The position numbers and the translations under genes were made by a program. A DNA stretch of 64,000 bases, taken from NCBI GenBank assembly GCA_907164885.2, contig OU015490.1, positions 20,308,104 to 20,372,103 of the forward strand, read 5' to 3'. Under the pieces are notes generated by a model. The model was not told the origin of the DNA and did no database searches. It was given only the letters and a program-made list of their open reading frames with translations. Numbering within the stretch: position 1 is the stretch's first letter; every line of letters begins with the position of its first letter. This DNA is from Dolomedes plantarius. Its lineage: Eukaryota; Arthropoda; Arachnida; Araneae; Dolomedidae. Positions 13,864-26,528 of this stretch are shown here, piece after piece.

Positions 13864-14516
13864 TTCTCGCACGAATAACTTTGTAGAGGAGATGCGACAC
13901 GACAGTATTGGCTTAGTCAGAGGGGTAATAGTTCTAGTAGACCGGTACAAGATATGGATTCACAAATATACACTTGAGAAAAGAACTGAAACACGATGAA
14001 CACTTGAAATGTTTTATTCCATGGAACCAAACTTTAAGACATCAGAGAAGATACACAGCTATACATCGTTGAACGAATTGGCACAAGCTGACGACATGAT
14101 GTTTGACAATAACGTCAACGGACAGCCCATAGCTGCCCAAGCTTGAGTATCGAAAACGGTTACATCCTAATATATTTTGGAACAGTACGTGGACAGCGAG
14201 CAAGGAAGTAATGAAACAGCGCCAATGAAGTAAAGAGCGGGAAAATCCTCTCGTCTCACCTTTTATACTGAGTAACTTCTAATTTTGCCCCTAGGCTTAG
14301 AATTCTTTTAATTGGTTGAACGCGATCATGTGGTATTTCTTCGAAGGGGGATCGAGATCACGGAAGTCTAAAAATAACTTTCCCGCGCATGCGGCAAAGA
14401 GAACATTAGGTTATTTCGATTTACGATTTCGTTTTTGAAATAGAGCTGGGCTTTATTGAGAAAAATTTTGGATACGCGTTAGATATAGGGTATTTAATAT
14501 TAGTGGGGCATTATTA
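13846..14516 (-). other. Probable solo LTR
   Basis: On the minus strand it begins TGTAATAATAATGCCCC. It has TATAAAAGG near 14270, a likely core promoter, and AATAAA near 14015. It ends at TACCCGTATTTCGTTA. The TATA-to-AATAAA spacing of about 260 bp and the terminal TG fit a retroviral-type LTR. No internal region or second LTR is present. Confidence 0.45.
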
Positions 14517-14518
14517 TT

Positions 14519-14562
<44 letters not shown>

Positions 14563-14563
14563 T
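14517..14563. repeat. (CA)n(TA)n microsatellite
   Basis: A CA tract runs directly into a TA tract. Confidence 0.95.
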
Positions 14564-15311
<748 letters not shown>

Positions 15312-15444
15312 CTTATTAAATTATAAGCTGATTAAATGTGGTATACCAATATGTAAGGGGCCACATAGCATAAAAACATAATGGACGTTTAAAGACAGCA
15401 GGCGAATCAACTTTCAAAAAATGACACAGTAGGCCTATATATGT

Positions 15445-15474
15445 ACACTCACACACACACACATATATACATAC

Positions 15475-15502
<28 letters not shown>
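15445..15502. repeat. (CA)n(TA)n microsatellite
   Basis: CA and TA tracts in succession. Confidence 0.9.
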
Positions 15503-15505
<3 letters not shown>

Positions 15506-15774
15506 TTTACATTCTTTTTGCCTCTTTCTCGGAGATGGAAAAAGCCATTCCATCCTTTAGTTAGATATTCAAAAGCAAACAAATTGTACCGTCTGAGAGT
15601 GTTTTTAACATGTCACCAAGGATGGAATAATATGTCACAAACACATTTTATGTCAAAAGGATGTGACTTAAAAATGCGTCTTCAACGCCTAGAGGGTGAA
15701 AGACGAATTATAAAAAAATTGACTTACAGTAGCATTTTTTTAATCTCTTTCGAGTAATACAGGCATATCTCGGC

Positions 15775-15980
15775 TTTTTTATATGATAAATTTCCGCTGA
15801 CGTTGCACAGTAGTCAGTGGCATGAGGCGTCATCCTGTAGATCCGGGTTCGAATCCTAGCGAAGGAATGGATGTCTCTGGACTGATTCTTCATAGGGGGT
15901 AACCCTGGTGTCAGTATCTCGTGGTTAAGTAGCTTGTTTACGGTTTCCATGGGCACATAAACTGCTCCTTACATATATAC
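15775..15980 (+). mobile_element. tRNA-derived SINE-like element
   Basis: GGGTTCGAATCC at about 15845-15856 is a consensus pol III B box. The upstream segment CAGTAGTCAGTGGCATGAGG can serve as the A box at tRNA spacing. The ~110 bp body ends in a TACATA-type tail. A full tRNA fold was not confirmed, so a degenerate SINE is more likely than a tRNA gene. Confidence 0.5.
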
Positions 15981-16205
15981 ATACATCTTAATGTATTCAT
16001 ACATAGTTACAAAATATATTATACAACATTTCCATCATCGATTAATCATTATCAATCATCAATCCGTCGAAAATCATAGAGGAAGTCGTAACTCCGTTCA
16101 ACCTAAAGTTCAACACAGAGACAGTAAGCACATCTCATAGTTATCTCTTCTCTTTTTCCTTTCTTTCTTTTTTTATATACCCCATCTTTCAGAAAATCCA
16201 GACCA

Positions 16206-16223
16206 TTCTAGAAGATTCTGGAA
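16206..16223. promoter_or_regulatory. Heat-shock-element-like cluster
   Basis: TTCTAGAAGATTCTGGAA consists of four contiguous alternating nTTCn/nGAAn pentamers, the established HSF-binding pattern. A further TTC lies at about 16230. A TATATA run lies about 30 bp to the left. No gene start was identified nearby. Confidence 0.45.
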
Positions 16224-16520
16224 CGAGATTCTGAAACGCGGGAAAGCTCTTGCGGCTTCCGGTCAGTTAGTGTGTTCAGAGTATCTGGTCCCATTGGGGG
16301 CTGTAATCACCTCCCTTTGAACCGCCCGTTAACGAATTGTTTATCTTTTCTTCAATTGGTCGCATATGGAAAGGCTTTTCCCAGTTAAGTTTGGGCACAG
16401 CACCACCATGTCTCTATGCCTCTGACAACTGGTTTCACCGCAAGAGGACCCCATAACGATGATAACAAGTCTCGCGGTATATATATGGACCAATATCAGA
16501 GCAAGTCCTTGTTGCAGTCG

Positions 16521-17260
16521 AAATAATTACAAGATAAAAAGAACTTTTTACATACCATGTTTTAAATTTTTTGTTGAATCATATAAACTTGACAATTCTA
16601 TGTATTAATTAATAATTAAAAAATTTTTTTTGATGAATTATCCCATCAACTCGAAAGAAAATGAAGTTAATTAGAAGTTAACTCATACACGCATATAAAA
16701 GCGTGTTGGTCACGCTTTTATATGCTTTTTATAAATTTGATTCATAAAATAGGTATGATTTTTTTATTTCACTTTCGCTATTAATTTTCCTGAATAATCG
16801 CTGTAAAATAATTATTTATTGCAATTTCCTTGTTCGTGATTGCTAAATATTAATGTAATTCCTTGAAAAGAAGCAATTTTCAAGTGTTATTATTGAGTAG
16901 ACAACTTAAAACAGCAAAAAAAGGGTAGTGTGAGAAAATCTCTCACGCGCGACCTCTGGCGTTACTCAAATTGGTGCGACCAACGACGGGTTAATTGGAA
17001 GTTAACTTGCGTTTAACTTTTCGTTCCCGTCCCGGCCGATAGATGGCTGCACCAGTCTTCAAAACAAAATTAACTGAAAATGAATTCAATTATGTTTAAA
17101 GATGGTTAAAAGTATCAAAAGAATGCACTGCTATCGTGTTCCGAGCTATTCTAAAAGTTTCAAATGTCTAGCTATTCGGGTAAGTTAGTTAAAAATCGAT
17201 TGCAAGATTTGTACTGGACAAACACACAAACAAACAAGAAAGCGAGTTAATAAAAACATG
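16521..17260 (-). repeat. Repeat R1, copy 2, interrupted by an insertion
   Basis: An inverted copy of R1 runs from AATAATTACAAGATAAAAAG to ATAAAAACATG. It is split by about 300 bp of foreign DNA (about 16687-16988). The insertion carries a small hairpin near its start (ATAAAAGCGTG...CACGCTTTTAT). The word AAGTTAACT flanks the junctions on both sides. Confidence 0.75.
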
Positions 17261-17289
17261 TAAAAAATAAAACAAAACAAAATAAAAAA

Positions 17290-17745
17290 AGAACCAGATT
17301 TAGTAAGATACAGCACTGGGTTGTGTTGTCACTCCACAAACACGAGGTCGGCTATCCCGGCCGAGAATGAAGTGCAGGCATCATTCCCTCTCCTCATCCG
17401 CTGCATTCTCTCTCTCCCAACGGCAGACACGCACAAACAAAGTGCCTCGCGTAATCGTCTAGACTGAACCGCTTTTTTCTTCTTTTTATGAATGGGGCTC
17501 TCTCCCCCATTCATACGTAGCGACCGCACGCGCGCCAGAGATGAGGCCAGCTGGTTATCGTCCCGCGAGGGTGTTCGCTGTACGTCTACCACCTAACAGG
17601 TGGCCTGACCTCGGCGGGGGGTGCACGGATCACGTGCAGCGGGATTCAATCGCCTGCTCGCTGGAGGCGGAACACGTGGCCGCGGACTCGCCGTTTTTTC
17701 CCACAACAGTTGTTTTTGTCCCACCACGAGGAACCTGCTGACAAC
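17290..17745. other. GC- and CpG-rich single-copy block
   Basis: Clearly richer in G+C than the surrounding DNA, with long frames on both strands (17329-17592 minus, 17541-17741 plus) but no domain I recognise. It could be an untranslated first exon or promoter of a host gene. No start codon/splice-site combination is convincing. Confidence 0.3.
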
Positions 17746-18060
17746 TGTTGAAAAGATATATACACAGAACTTACGTATAGGCTTTCGTGTATACCATCTA
17801 GTGACACCTAGTATACCTCTAGTCTATATATATATATATAATGTATATTTTTTCCTAATATACTTGTTAGTACTGCTCATTGATCAAATTTGTACTTTAA
17901 AAGATTTGCTTTGTTTATGAATACCTTCATTTTGCCCATATATACTTTTTTGTATCGAGATCGCGTTTTACTTTCTCCGAAACTTTTTGATCATACATAC
18001 CTTTATAAAAGGTGTAAACGCATGTATGCCTTCAATTGATACTCTTTATTAATATATACA
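17746..18060. other. Spacer, nothing recognised
   Basis: AT-rich with a short TA tract near 17827. No supported gene. Confidence 0.4.
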
Positions 18061-18078
18061 CACACACACACACATATA

Positions 18079-18710
18079 CAGGGTGTCCAGCGAAGAAGTC
18101 CCTGATTTCTAATTGAAAAATCTCGAGAACAAAGATCCGTAGAAGAATGCCACAAACGGTATTTTTATCGTGAAAGCTATAAGAATTTTATGCACTAATT
18201 TTCGAAATAGTTACAAAAGCTGCTAACAGACGGCGCTGTACAACTCGTATCAGCATGCTTATATAAACTTGTAGTCTTTGCAATCACTACATCACAATCT
18301 TTTCAAAATGTCCACCATTCGCTCTATGGAGGTGGCGCAATAAAGTTTGCCGTCATACCCTTGTTGTTTCTCAACAGAAATTGATTTAGCTGCCACATAG
18401 ATCGCCGATTGCAGCTCGCCCAGCGTGATAGGATGGTTCCTGTAGACAGTATCTTCTAATGTGCTCCACAAAAAATAGTCATAAGGACTCAGGTCCGGGG
18501 AATATGGAGTTCAATCCATTCCTGCAGCTCTATTGCTAAAAGCTGCTAACAGCGCCCTCTGTTAGCAGCTTTTATAACTATTTCGAAAATTAGTGTATAA
18601 AATTCTTACAGCTTTCACGATAAACATACCGTTTGTTGCATTCTTCTACGGATACTTTGTTTTCGAGATTTTTTAATTTGAAATCAGGGACTTTTTCGCT
18701 GGATACCCTG
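18079..18710 (-). mobile_element. Deletion derivative of a mariner-like element
   Basis: TIRs of about 150 bp start CAGGGTGTCCAGCGAA on the left and end GCTGGATACCCTG on the right, with TA flanks at 18077-18078 and 18711-18712. The interior keeps only the 3' part of a transposase on the minus strand. Confidence 0.85.
18290..18515 (-). pseudogene. Mariner-type transposase C-terminal remnant
   Basis: On the minus strand it reads YSPDLSPYDYFLWSTLEDTV, containing the third catalytic Asp (SPYDYFLW) of a DDxD transposase. ITLGELQSAI follows, and after a frameshift RANGGHFEKI near the C terminus. The N-terminal two thirds are gone. Confidence 0.8.
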
Positions 18711-18711
18711 T

Positions 18712-18728
18712 ATATATACATACATACA

Positions 18729-18815
<87 letters not shown>
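18712..18815. repeat. (TACA)n(CA)n(TA)n microsatellite
   Basis: A compound repeat directly at the TA flank of the mariner derivative. Confidence 0.95.
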
Positions 18816-18817
<2 letters not shown>

Positions 18818-19239
18818 ATTACATCCTTAAATTCCAATCTGAAAGAGAAACTAGCTCATATTTACATGGCCGGGGCTAGAATTTGCCTGAAAGGAATAAA
18901 ATTTTGATGCAGTCTGGCCGAATCGTTTATTAGAGCCACAAAAGTACATCCGTCCATTTTAGAAGACGGCTCGGAAACGAATATCACCTTTCAACTTTAC
19001 GCGCGAGAGGGCGAAAAAAACACGTGGCTGTTATTTTGTAGGGTCATCAGAATTTGGGGCTCGCGAAATCTAACATGTACACGTGTAGAAATGCAAAGGC
19101 ATACGATTCATGGGAAGTTCTGTTCCTAAGGGTTTTAAAGCGATAAATTAATATTGCTGCGGATTGGACTTAGGAAAGGGAATTTAAATGCTAGAATGGA
19201 GGGCATAATATTTAATTCATTACAAATATATATATATAA
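18816..19239. other. Spacer, nothing recognised
   Basis: Single-copy-looking DNA. No supported reading frame. Confidence 0.4.
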
Positions 19240-19521
19240 CTAGCTGAAAACCCGTACTTCTCTACGGAGTACATACATATATATTTTATAACCCCCAAAT
19301 TATTATTTTAAATGCAAACTTAAAAAAATTTACTAAAACAGCTTAAAAATTTAATTTTAAAAAATCTAAGAATGTTTCAAAAATCTCTCTTAGTGTACCC
19401 CTACACTATAAGAAGAATCGCCATGCAAAATGTCAGCCCTTTAGGTCCAGCGGTTTGGTCTGTGCGTTGTATGTCAGTCAGTGAGTCAGTCAGTCAGTTA
19501 CGGAACTGTTTTATATATAGA
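19240..19521 (-). mobile_element. Internally deleted family-1 Helitron
   Basis: It starts CTAGCTGAAAACCCG on the plus strand and ends CTGTTTTATATATAGA. It is only 282 bp long because most of the interior between the 3'-end region and TTTTATAACCCCCAAATT is missing. Both termini are kept. Confidence 0.85.
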
Positions 19522-19840
19522 TTGTGCTCCGTCATAGAGAAAGAAAATTTACAACTGTGGGCATTTTTCGTTTTTTTAAAGCAAATAATATTTTAAAATT
19601 TAAATTATTCGGGGGGAAAATCTGGTCCAGTATATTTTAAACGCTACCCCATCCCTTTGGTGGACGGCATATTTAAACTGAATCGTGTTGCGAGGTGCAG
19701 AAAAGTTCGGGCTCTCTGAATATACCCATTTTTATTGGATGATCGGAATATGAAGAGATGTCAATAGTAGATCCATATTCTCTATAGGTTAACACTGCGG
19801 CGAACGAACCCAATAGGGTTTATTACGCAGAAACCTTAAC
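19522..19840 (+). repeat. LINE-associated 3' repeat, copy 1
   Basis: It matches 35265-35527 (GTCATAGAGAAAGAA, TTTTTATTGGAT). It ends in the motif GTTAACA(C/T)TG...CCAATAGGG, which also follows the LINE C-terminal remnant at 37311-37372 and recurs at 54762-54812. It is likely a retrotransposon 3' untranslated tail. Confidence 0.55.
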
Positions 19841-19996
19841 ACTCGGGCCTCCTTCCCCCACAGTAGCGCCCGTTTGCTTGGGAGAAGCGAAAAATGGAAC
19901 GCTTCTCCGAGAGGGGGGGACGGGGAAACGTTCCTATACTCTCTATTTTGTTTTGTTTCTGTTTTAAATATCCATTAACGTTAGTGGTCACTTTTA

Positions 19997-20181
19997 GCCC
20001 GTCTGCACACGAAGCAACTCAAAAGAAACTGATAACTGACTCAAATCACAAACCAGTTCGTGTATATATATATATTCGTATATATATATATTCAATTACA
20101 TAGGTTGCGACTCAACACGGACTGGTTTGTGATTGGAGTCAGTTATCAGTTTCTTTTGAGTTGCTCCGTGTGCAGACGGCC
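19997..20181. mobile_element. PIF/Harbinger-like MITE
   Basis: The ends GCCCGTCTGCACACG and CGTGTGCAGACGGCC are inverted repeats extending about 65 bp. TTA lies on both sides (19994-19996 and 20182-20184), the usual Harbinger target duplication. The centre holds short TA runs. It is nested in the left arm of element G: removing it restores the arm sequence seen on the right. Confidence 0.8.
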
Positions 20182-20797
20182 TTAAGTACTTTTAAAAGTA
20201 TCTTTTTTAGACCTATGTTCGATTGTATGTACTACTTGTGATTTTTGCCTGATTTACATGAAATTTTTTGAGTAACTGCCTATAATACTGTTTATTATAT
20301 ATATATATATATATACAATATTTCAAGGTAATTAAAAAAATATATAATTATTTTTTATACATAAAAAGTGAATATTTTTTTAAATCGAGCATTTTGCGGT
20401 CAACTGCTGTGCGCAATCTGTCAAAATAAATTATGAAGGAACAGTAATAATTGTTTACTATATGTGATTACAATACTTCATTCAACAAAATCCACCAACT
20501 TTTTTAACCTTAACATATTTTTATTTTCTTAAAGAATATTTTATAAGCTTTTACTCAGTCATTTTTGAAATTTCTAATTAAAAATAGCACGTACTAAAAT
20601 GCTTTAATATATTTTAGAATAATGTTGGTGGATATTGTTGCCTGAAGTATTGTAATCACATATAGTAAACAATTATTATTGTACCTGAATAATTTATTTT
20701 GACAGAATGTACACAGCAGTTGACTGCAAGATGCTCGATTTTGAAAAAATGTTCACTTTTTATGCATTAAAAAAAAATTTTATTTTTTTAATTACCT

Positions 20798-21076
<279 letters not shown>

Positions 21077-21229
21077 TAATAAACAGTATGTTAGGCAGTT
21101 ACTTAAAAAATTTCATGTAAATCAAGCAAAAATCATGAGTAGTAGATATAATCTCCGATCCTAAAAAAATCGAACATAGGTCTAAAAGAGATACTTTTAA
21201 AGGTACTTAAAAGTGACCACTCCCCTTAA

Positions 21230-22205
21230 CGGAATCCGTGGTGTTCCTTAATATTGAGCTGCGTGGATTCTATAGGGCAAATACCAAAGTGAGTAGAAAG
21301 CAGATCTATCACGGTGACTATGGAAGAGGTAGATGAAAAAAAGCTTTAAATTTTCCCTAGAGAAATACTTTGAGCTTTTTTTTTTACTTATTCCTTTCTT
21401 TTTGAAATTTTGTTCAACTTCCATTCGTTCTGTTTTCATCAAACAGCCTATAGAATTTTCGAATTCTGATAACAGCTTCACTAAAATTAAAATTATTTTT
21501 TAAGAGAATGATATTTTTTCACCCATTGAAATTTTTGAAATTTTCGTAGATTAAATTTTTATAAATCCGGAAGGTAGATTATTTTCTCCCTGAAAGGGAA
21601 AAAATGATGCCATTAGAGCCTCGAGATCGGCAGTTATAACGAAAACTGGACTTTAAATTTTGAATTATATAAGTTTTTACGAAGATAAATTCAAATTTTT
21701 CAAGTACTTTTATGTGCATACTGACCTTTACAAATAGATACCCATGAGGTAAAAATCGTTGTGATGTACGTAATTAAAGAAAATAAGATTTAATAGCCCA
21801 AACGTCTATGAATAATGATATAATAGTGAGTTCATTTCGTGTCGCATCCTGACCAATACGAGAACGATTTCATTCTTAAAGATTGAGGATACCTTCGTAA
21901 ATCCATCTTAATAGGGCAAAAAAAACCTGTTTAGGGGTGTACGTGAATGTAGAAATTCCGGAATACTGTATTATTATATTAATATTCGAACTTTACACAT
22001 GTATTACCAGTGCAGTTGGAAAGCCTGTGAATTTTGTTTTTCTGCATAAAGTCTTTAAACGAGAAGAAACGTGTTTTACAGGTTTATCTAAATTTTGCTC
22101 ATGCTTATTAGAGCCTATTCGGATCTTATTGCTCATGACTATTGTGATTCCATTCTAATGCTAGTGGGATCAATTACCTACTATCTGTAAATTAGTTATC
22201 TATCA
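21230..22205. other. Spacer, nothing recognised
   Basis: AT-rich single-copy-looking DNA. Frames of 73-77 codons on both strands have no domain. Confidence 0.4.
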
Positions 22206-22830
22206 TCTATATATATAAATCAGTTCCGTAACTGACTGACTCACTGACATACAACGCACAGACCAAACCGCTGGACCTAAAGGGCTGAAAATTTGCATGG
22301 CGATTCTTCTAATAGTGTAGGGGTGCACTAAGAGAGATTTTGAAAAATTATTCTCAGATTTTTTAAAATTAAATTTTTAAGCTGTTTTAGTAACTTTTTT
22401 TAAGTTTTCATTTAAAATAATAATTTGAGGGTTACAAAAATTTATATCACGAGAAAGATCCTAAAAACTCCTTTTAAATGAAATCGTTTTCGAATCTTTA
22501 CCTCCATTTTCTGATTTTTGGTGAATTTTTAAAGATTCATTTTTAGAATTTAATTTATTGAATGCCGACCACGTGATTTCTTTTTCTGGTACTTTAAATA
22601 GATTTATCGTCACGTGCATAACAACTAAATAGACAAAATTAAATATCTTTTTTTCTTGCTAATGCGGCAGACGATTGGACATTATCCAAAAAAATATTAA
22701 AATACAGTAAAAGATATTATGTTCCTTAAACTGTACTATATTAACTGCACTATATTCTTTAGTATGTCCTATTACATTTAATTTGAATATTTTCTTCTAC
22801 ATTATTTTGTCTATAAAAATATCCCTTACG

Positions 22831-22893
<63 letters not shown>

Positions 22894-22965
22894 CATTAAT
22901 TGCACACATTGTCCGTTGTATTTAATTTGAATGTACTATGCAGCGAAGTACGGGTTTCCAGCTAG
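22206..22965 (+). mobile_element. Non-autonomous Helitron, family 1
   Basis: It starts TCTATATATATAAATCAG after A and ends GTACGGGTTTCCAGCTAG before T. The 3'-proximal tandem part is replaced by a TA tract (22832-22891). Confidence 0.9.
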
Positions 22966-23580
22966 TATATAAATAAAGGAAGTCAGTTTCTACATTTTTG
23001 TAATTAAAACGGCGGTTTTTGAAATTAAAAATTCTATTAATGGATAAAAGCTTCTGAAAAGCCCCTAGAAATGATCCGATATTCGCATGTTCGTCGTGGG
23101 CGTGTGCCAGCAAGCCCATTTACAAATTTCGGGGATATTTCCTTCCAATTAAAACTATACATGATAATTAGACAGGGAGACTAAAGTTATCCTGAACTAC
23201 TTTGTGATATATACATCGCCAAACGTTTCAGCCAGTTGAGAAATGAAGCCAAGAGTATTGTGACACTCGAGCCTATGATACCGCGGGGGCATAAATAATT
23301 CCGCCTTGATTACGAAGTGTGTCACGATCTCGGCTTCCCCACTGTTGCCGTCATAATGATATGTGTGTTCGGATCTGTAGGAATATGTAGGATGGAGCGA
23401 GACGTTTTGGCAGGCGGACAAAAAGTGTGACGGCGTATCTAAATGACGGGCAGCTGGGCAGCTGAGACGCGACATTTCCACACATGTATCGCCACATTGT
23501 CACGTTTATCGTCATAGATGAAAATTATTGTGGCTAATAATTATTTAAAGTGTCAGCCTAGAGTGCAGTTTTGTCGTAGT
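22966..23580. other. Unassigned single-copy DNA
   Basis: A 94-codon minus-strand frame at 23197-23481 lies in a GC-richer stretch but shows no domain. This could be conserved noncoding DNA. Confidence 0.35.
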
Positions 23581-23597
23581 TCAGGAACTAAGGGCTT

Positions 23598-23650
<53 letters not shown>

Positions 23651-23667
23651 CAAGCCCTTAGTTCCTG

Positions 23668-23668
<1 letters not shown>
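23581..23668. repeat. Perfect 18-bp inverted repeat around (TA)n
   Basis: TCAGGAACTAAGGGCTTG at 23581-23598 is perfectly inverted at 23651-23668, with a TA tract as the loop. It would form a cruciform. Confidence 0.9.
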
Positions 23669-23669
<1 letters not shown>

Positions 23670-23722
<53 letters not shown>

Positions 23723-23723
23723 C

Positions 23724-23794
<71 letters not shown>
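23670..23794. repeat. (TA)n with TACA block
   Basis: A TA tract with a central TACATACATA run, ending at the TIR of the next element. Confidence 0.95.
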
Positions 23795-23797
<3 letters not shown>

Positions 23798-24572
23798 GGT
23801 GAACCAAAAGTCTTGCCCTGATTATAAAAATTCATTACAATAATGTAACTTTAATATAATAATGTAACTTTTGCATCATTGGATAGGCCAGTTTTAGTAG
23901 TTTTTTAAGCAATAAATGGCGCGAGTGCTCCTTCAAGAGTGACTCAGGGGAGCATTTGTAAGAAAGACATCATTTTTGGCCGAAATGCCGTCGATTCAAG
24001 AGAAAGCCCAATGTGTGTTTTGGTTTCACGAAACGAAATCGCCCATTAATGTTCAGCGTAAATTTCGACGTTGTTAAAGACGCAACCCTCCTGATGCAAA
24101 ATCAATAAATCAATGGTATTAAAGGTTTAAAGAAACAGGCAGCGTTAAGGTCCTTCCTAGAAGTGGCAGGCTTAGTGTGAGTGAAGCAACTGTTGATCGC
24201 GTTCGGCAATCGTTTCAACGGTGTCTTACTAAATCGTGAAGCATCACGTGAACTTCAAATACGGCAAACAAGTTTGGTAAGAATTCTTCATAAAAGGCTT
24301 AGGTTGCATTAAGTGCAAATCGTCCAAGCCTTGCAACCAAATGTTTAATAGCACTTAAATGACACGTTAAATAACACTTGGCGGAAACTGAAATACCCTT
24401 CGACATTCTCCGAGCTTCCAAGGGGGCGCACGTTAAAATTTACTAAGGTAAATGGCCTTATAAAAAATTTTATAACAGTACTTAAAATATATCCAAACAT
24501 ACATATGTCTAATTATAATAGTTTGAGCACAATAAATATTTATAATCAGGTCAGGACTTTTGGTTTACCCTG
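23795..24572 (+). mobile_element. Mariner-like element, 5' half of the gene only
   Basis: The left TIR CAGGGTGAACCAAAAGTC and the right end TTTTGGTTTACCCTG are inverted repeats next to TA dinucleotides. The interior retains the N-terminal transposase half and lacks the catalytic part. Confidence 0.8.
23983..24350 (+). pseudogene. Transposase N-terminal (DUF4817-type) remnant
   Basis: It begins MPSIQEKAQCVFWFHETKSP, typical of DUF4817 helix-turn-helix transposase starts. After an in-frame stop it continues with KFRR..., then ETGSVK and RSGRLSVSE, then TRELQIRQTSLVRILHKRL. At least three stops and a frameshift are present, and the catalytic domain is absent. Confidence 0.75.
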
Positions 24573-24589
24573 TATATACATATACATAC

Positions 24590-24671
<82 letters not shown>
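24573..24671. repeat. (TACA)n(TA)n microsatellite
   Basis: It directly follows the right TIR of the mariner remnant. Confidence 0.95.
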
Positions 24672-24673
<2 letters not shown>

Positions 24674-25285
24674 TAGTATCAATTAACAAATTCAATGATT
24701 TTTGCAAATTTTAAACAATGGACCATTTTTTTAAATTTTTTACACCTTTCTTTCCCCCAATAGATGGAGAGGAAATTAAAAAAAATATGGATACTACCCT
24801 GGGAATTTACGAACAAAATAAAATAAGGTATACCCGAGAGACAATAATCTTTAATTGAAAAGATTTTGTTCATGATTTCAATCTTTAAAAAAAAATTGTG
24901 AATACTCTAAAAAAATTGCGGTGAAAAAATAATAGTTGAACTGAAACTAAAACGAAAAAAATATTGCTTTCATTCGTATCATTACAAATAAACGTCTAAA
25001 TTATATAAAGCCAATAATTTTAAAAGTGTTCCGTTTTGCACCAGACTGATTCAGGGACATTCAGTTTAATTTTGAATATCAGTTTCAGGTATCTGCCTAC
25101 GTTGAAGTAGTTGTTTCGTTTGCAAAATTTCGATTTTTTTTTCTTGCTCTAGCATATTTAAAAGGATTTACTTTGATTAGTACGATCATTGGAGGAGAAC
25201 TTATGGCCCATTGAATAAACCAAAAGTGATATAAAAAGATCCGAAGTATCATCTACTATCAATAAATAAATAATAAATAAATAAA
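24672..25285. other. Spacer, nothing recognised
   Basis: AT-rich. The phrase GGTATCTGCCTACGTTGAAG near 25090 recurs in diverged form near 57553, 47070 and 62056, so it may be part of a dispersed repeat. Confidence 0.4.
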
Positions 25286-25287
25286 TA

Positions 25288-25360
<73 letters not shown>
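25286..25360. repeat. (TA)n microsatellite
   Basis: About 75 bp of TA. Confidence 0.95.
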
Positions 25361-25363
<3 letters not shown>

Positions 25364-25944
25364 TGTGTGTACTTTAGTATACTTTAAGATTTATAGGACA
25401 CTTAAATATATTTCATATTTTATAAGAAGCAGAAGTTCATCGTTCCTCTTAAAAGTTTCGTTGAATAAAAATAAAGTTAAGTCATAATATTTAATCTAAT
25501 AAAACGTAAATTTTTACAAAGTCAAAGAAAATATTATTGCCTTTAAAATGAAACGGCAGTTGCATAAATTATTTCTTATCTCATAAGCATAAATACGTAT
25601 ATAGGGAACATATTTTATAAAATAACAAGTACTGCACTTCAATCTAAAGAAACGTAGATATGCAACCCTTTAAAAATGTACGAGAAACGAAAAGAAATAT
25701 TACAGTAATGCGTTACTTAAAGAGGAAAGAGAAACTTGCAATTATGAAAGAGGTTAAAAACAGCGATAAACTGTGAAAATATGCATATTTCGCATTCCTT
25801 AATTGTAAAAATTACAGACCTATCTGCTCTGTTTCACATCAAAGTATTTTAGTTTTAAAATTTTTCTCCCTTTGCTAAAATGAGATGGTTTGTTACAGTT
25901 TTATAAAACTGTGCGTCTCTCTCTCTCACACTTATATATATATA
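25361..25944. other. Spacer, nothing recognised
   Basis: No supported gene. AT-rich. Confidence 0.4.
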
Positions 25945-25948
25945 CTAG

Positions 25949-26461
25949 ATTTAGTACCCGGCTTCGCTCTGGATTTAGTTTCTGTTATTATTTTTTTTTC
26001 AATGATTAGTCTCATGTTATGATTTATTACCCGGCTTCGCTCGGGATTTAGTTTCTGTTATTATTTTTTTTCAATGATTAGTCTCATGTTATGATTTATT
26101 ACCCGGCTTCGCTCGGAATTCAGTTTCTGTTATTATTTTTTTTTCAATGATTAGTCTCATCTAATGATTTATTACCCGGCTTCGCTCGGGATGTAGTTTC
26201 TGTTATTATTTTTTTTCAATGATTAGTCTCATGTTATGATTTATTACCCGGCTTCGCTCGGGATTCAGTTTCTGTTATTATTTTTTTTTCAATGATTAGT
26301 CTCATGTTATGATTTATTACCCGGCTTCGCCCGGGATTCAGTTTCTGTTATTATTTTTTTTCAATGATTAGTCTCATGTTATGATTTATTACCCGGCTTC
26401 GCTCGGGATTCAGTTGCTGTTATTATTTTTTTTTCAATGATTAGCCTCATGGTATGATGTT
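25949..26461 (-). repeat. Seven tandem copies of a Helitron 3' terminus
   Basis: CCCGGCTTCGCTCGGG-type hairpins start at 25957, 26030, 26102, 26175, 26247, 26320 and 26392, a period of 72-73 bp. Each is followed by GTTTCTGTTATTATTTTTTT and ATTAGTCTCATG. Only the outermost unit is joined to the CTAG end. Confidence 0.9.
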
Positions 26462-26528
26462 CTAAAGTTATAACAACTCTTAAATAAAATAATTTCATTT
26501 TTTCAGTAATAAAAAATTAATTTATTAA

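Noticed and set aside
15775..15880. Functional tRNA gene
   Set aside because: Only the B box is convincing; acceptor and D-arm pairing are not evident, so a SINE is more likely.
25949..26461. CRISPR-like array (seven regular repeats)
   Set aside because: The whole 73-bp unit repeats with no variable spacers, and it sits at a Helitron end in a eukaryotic context.
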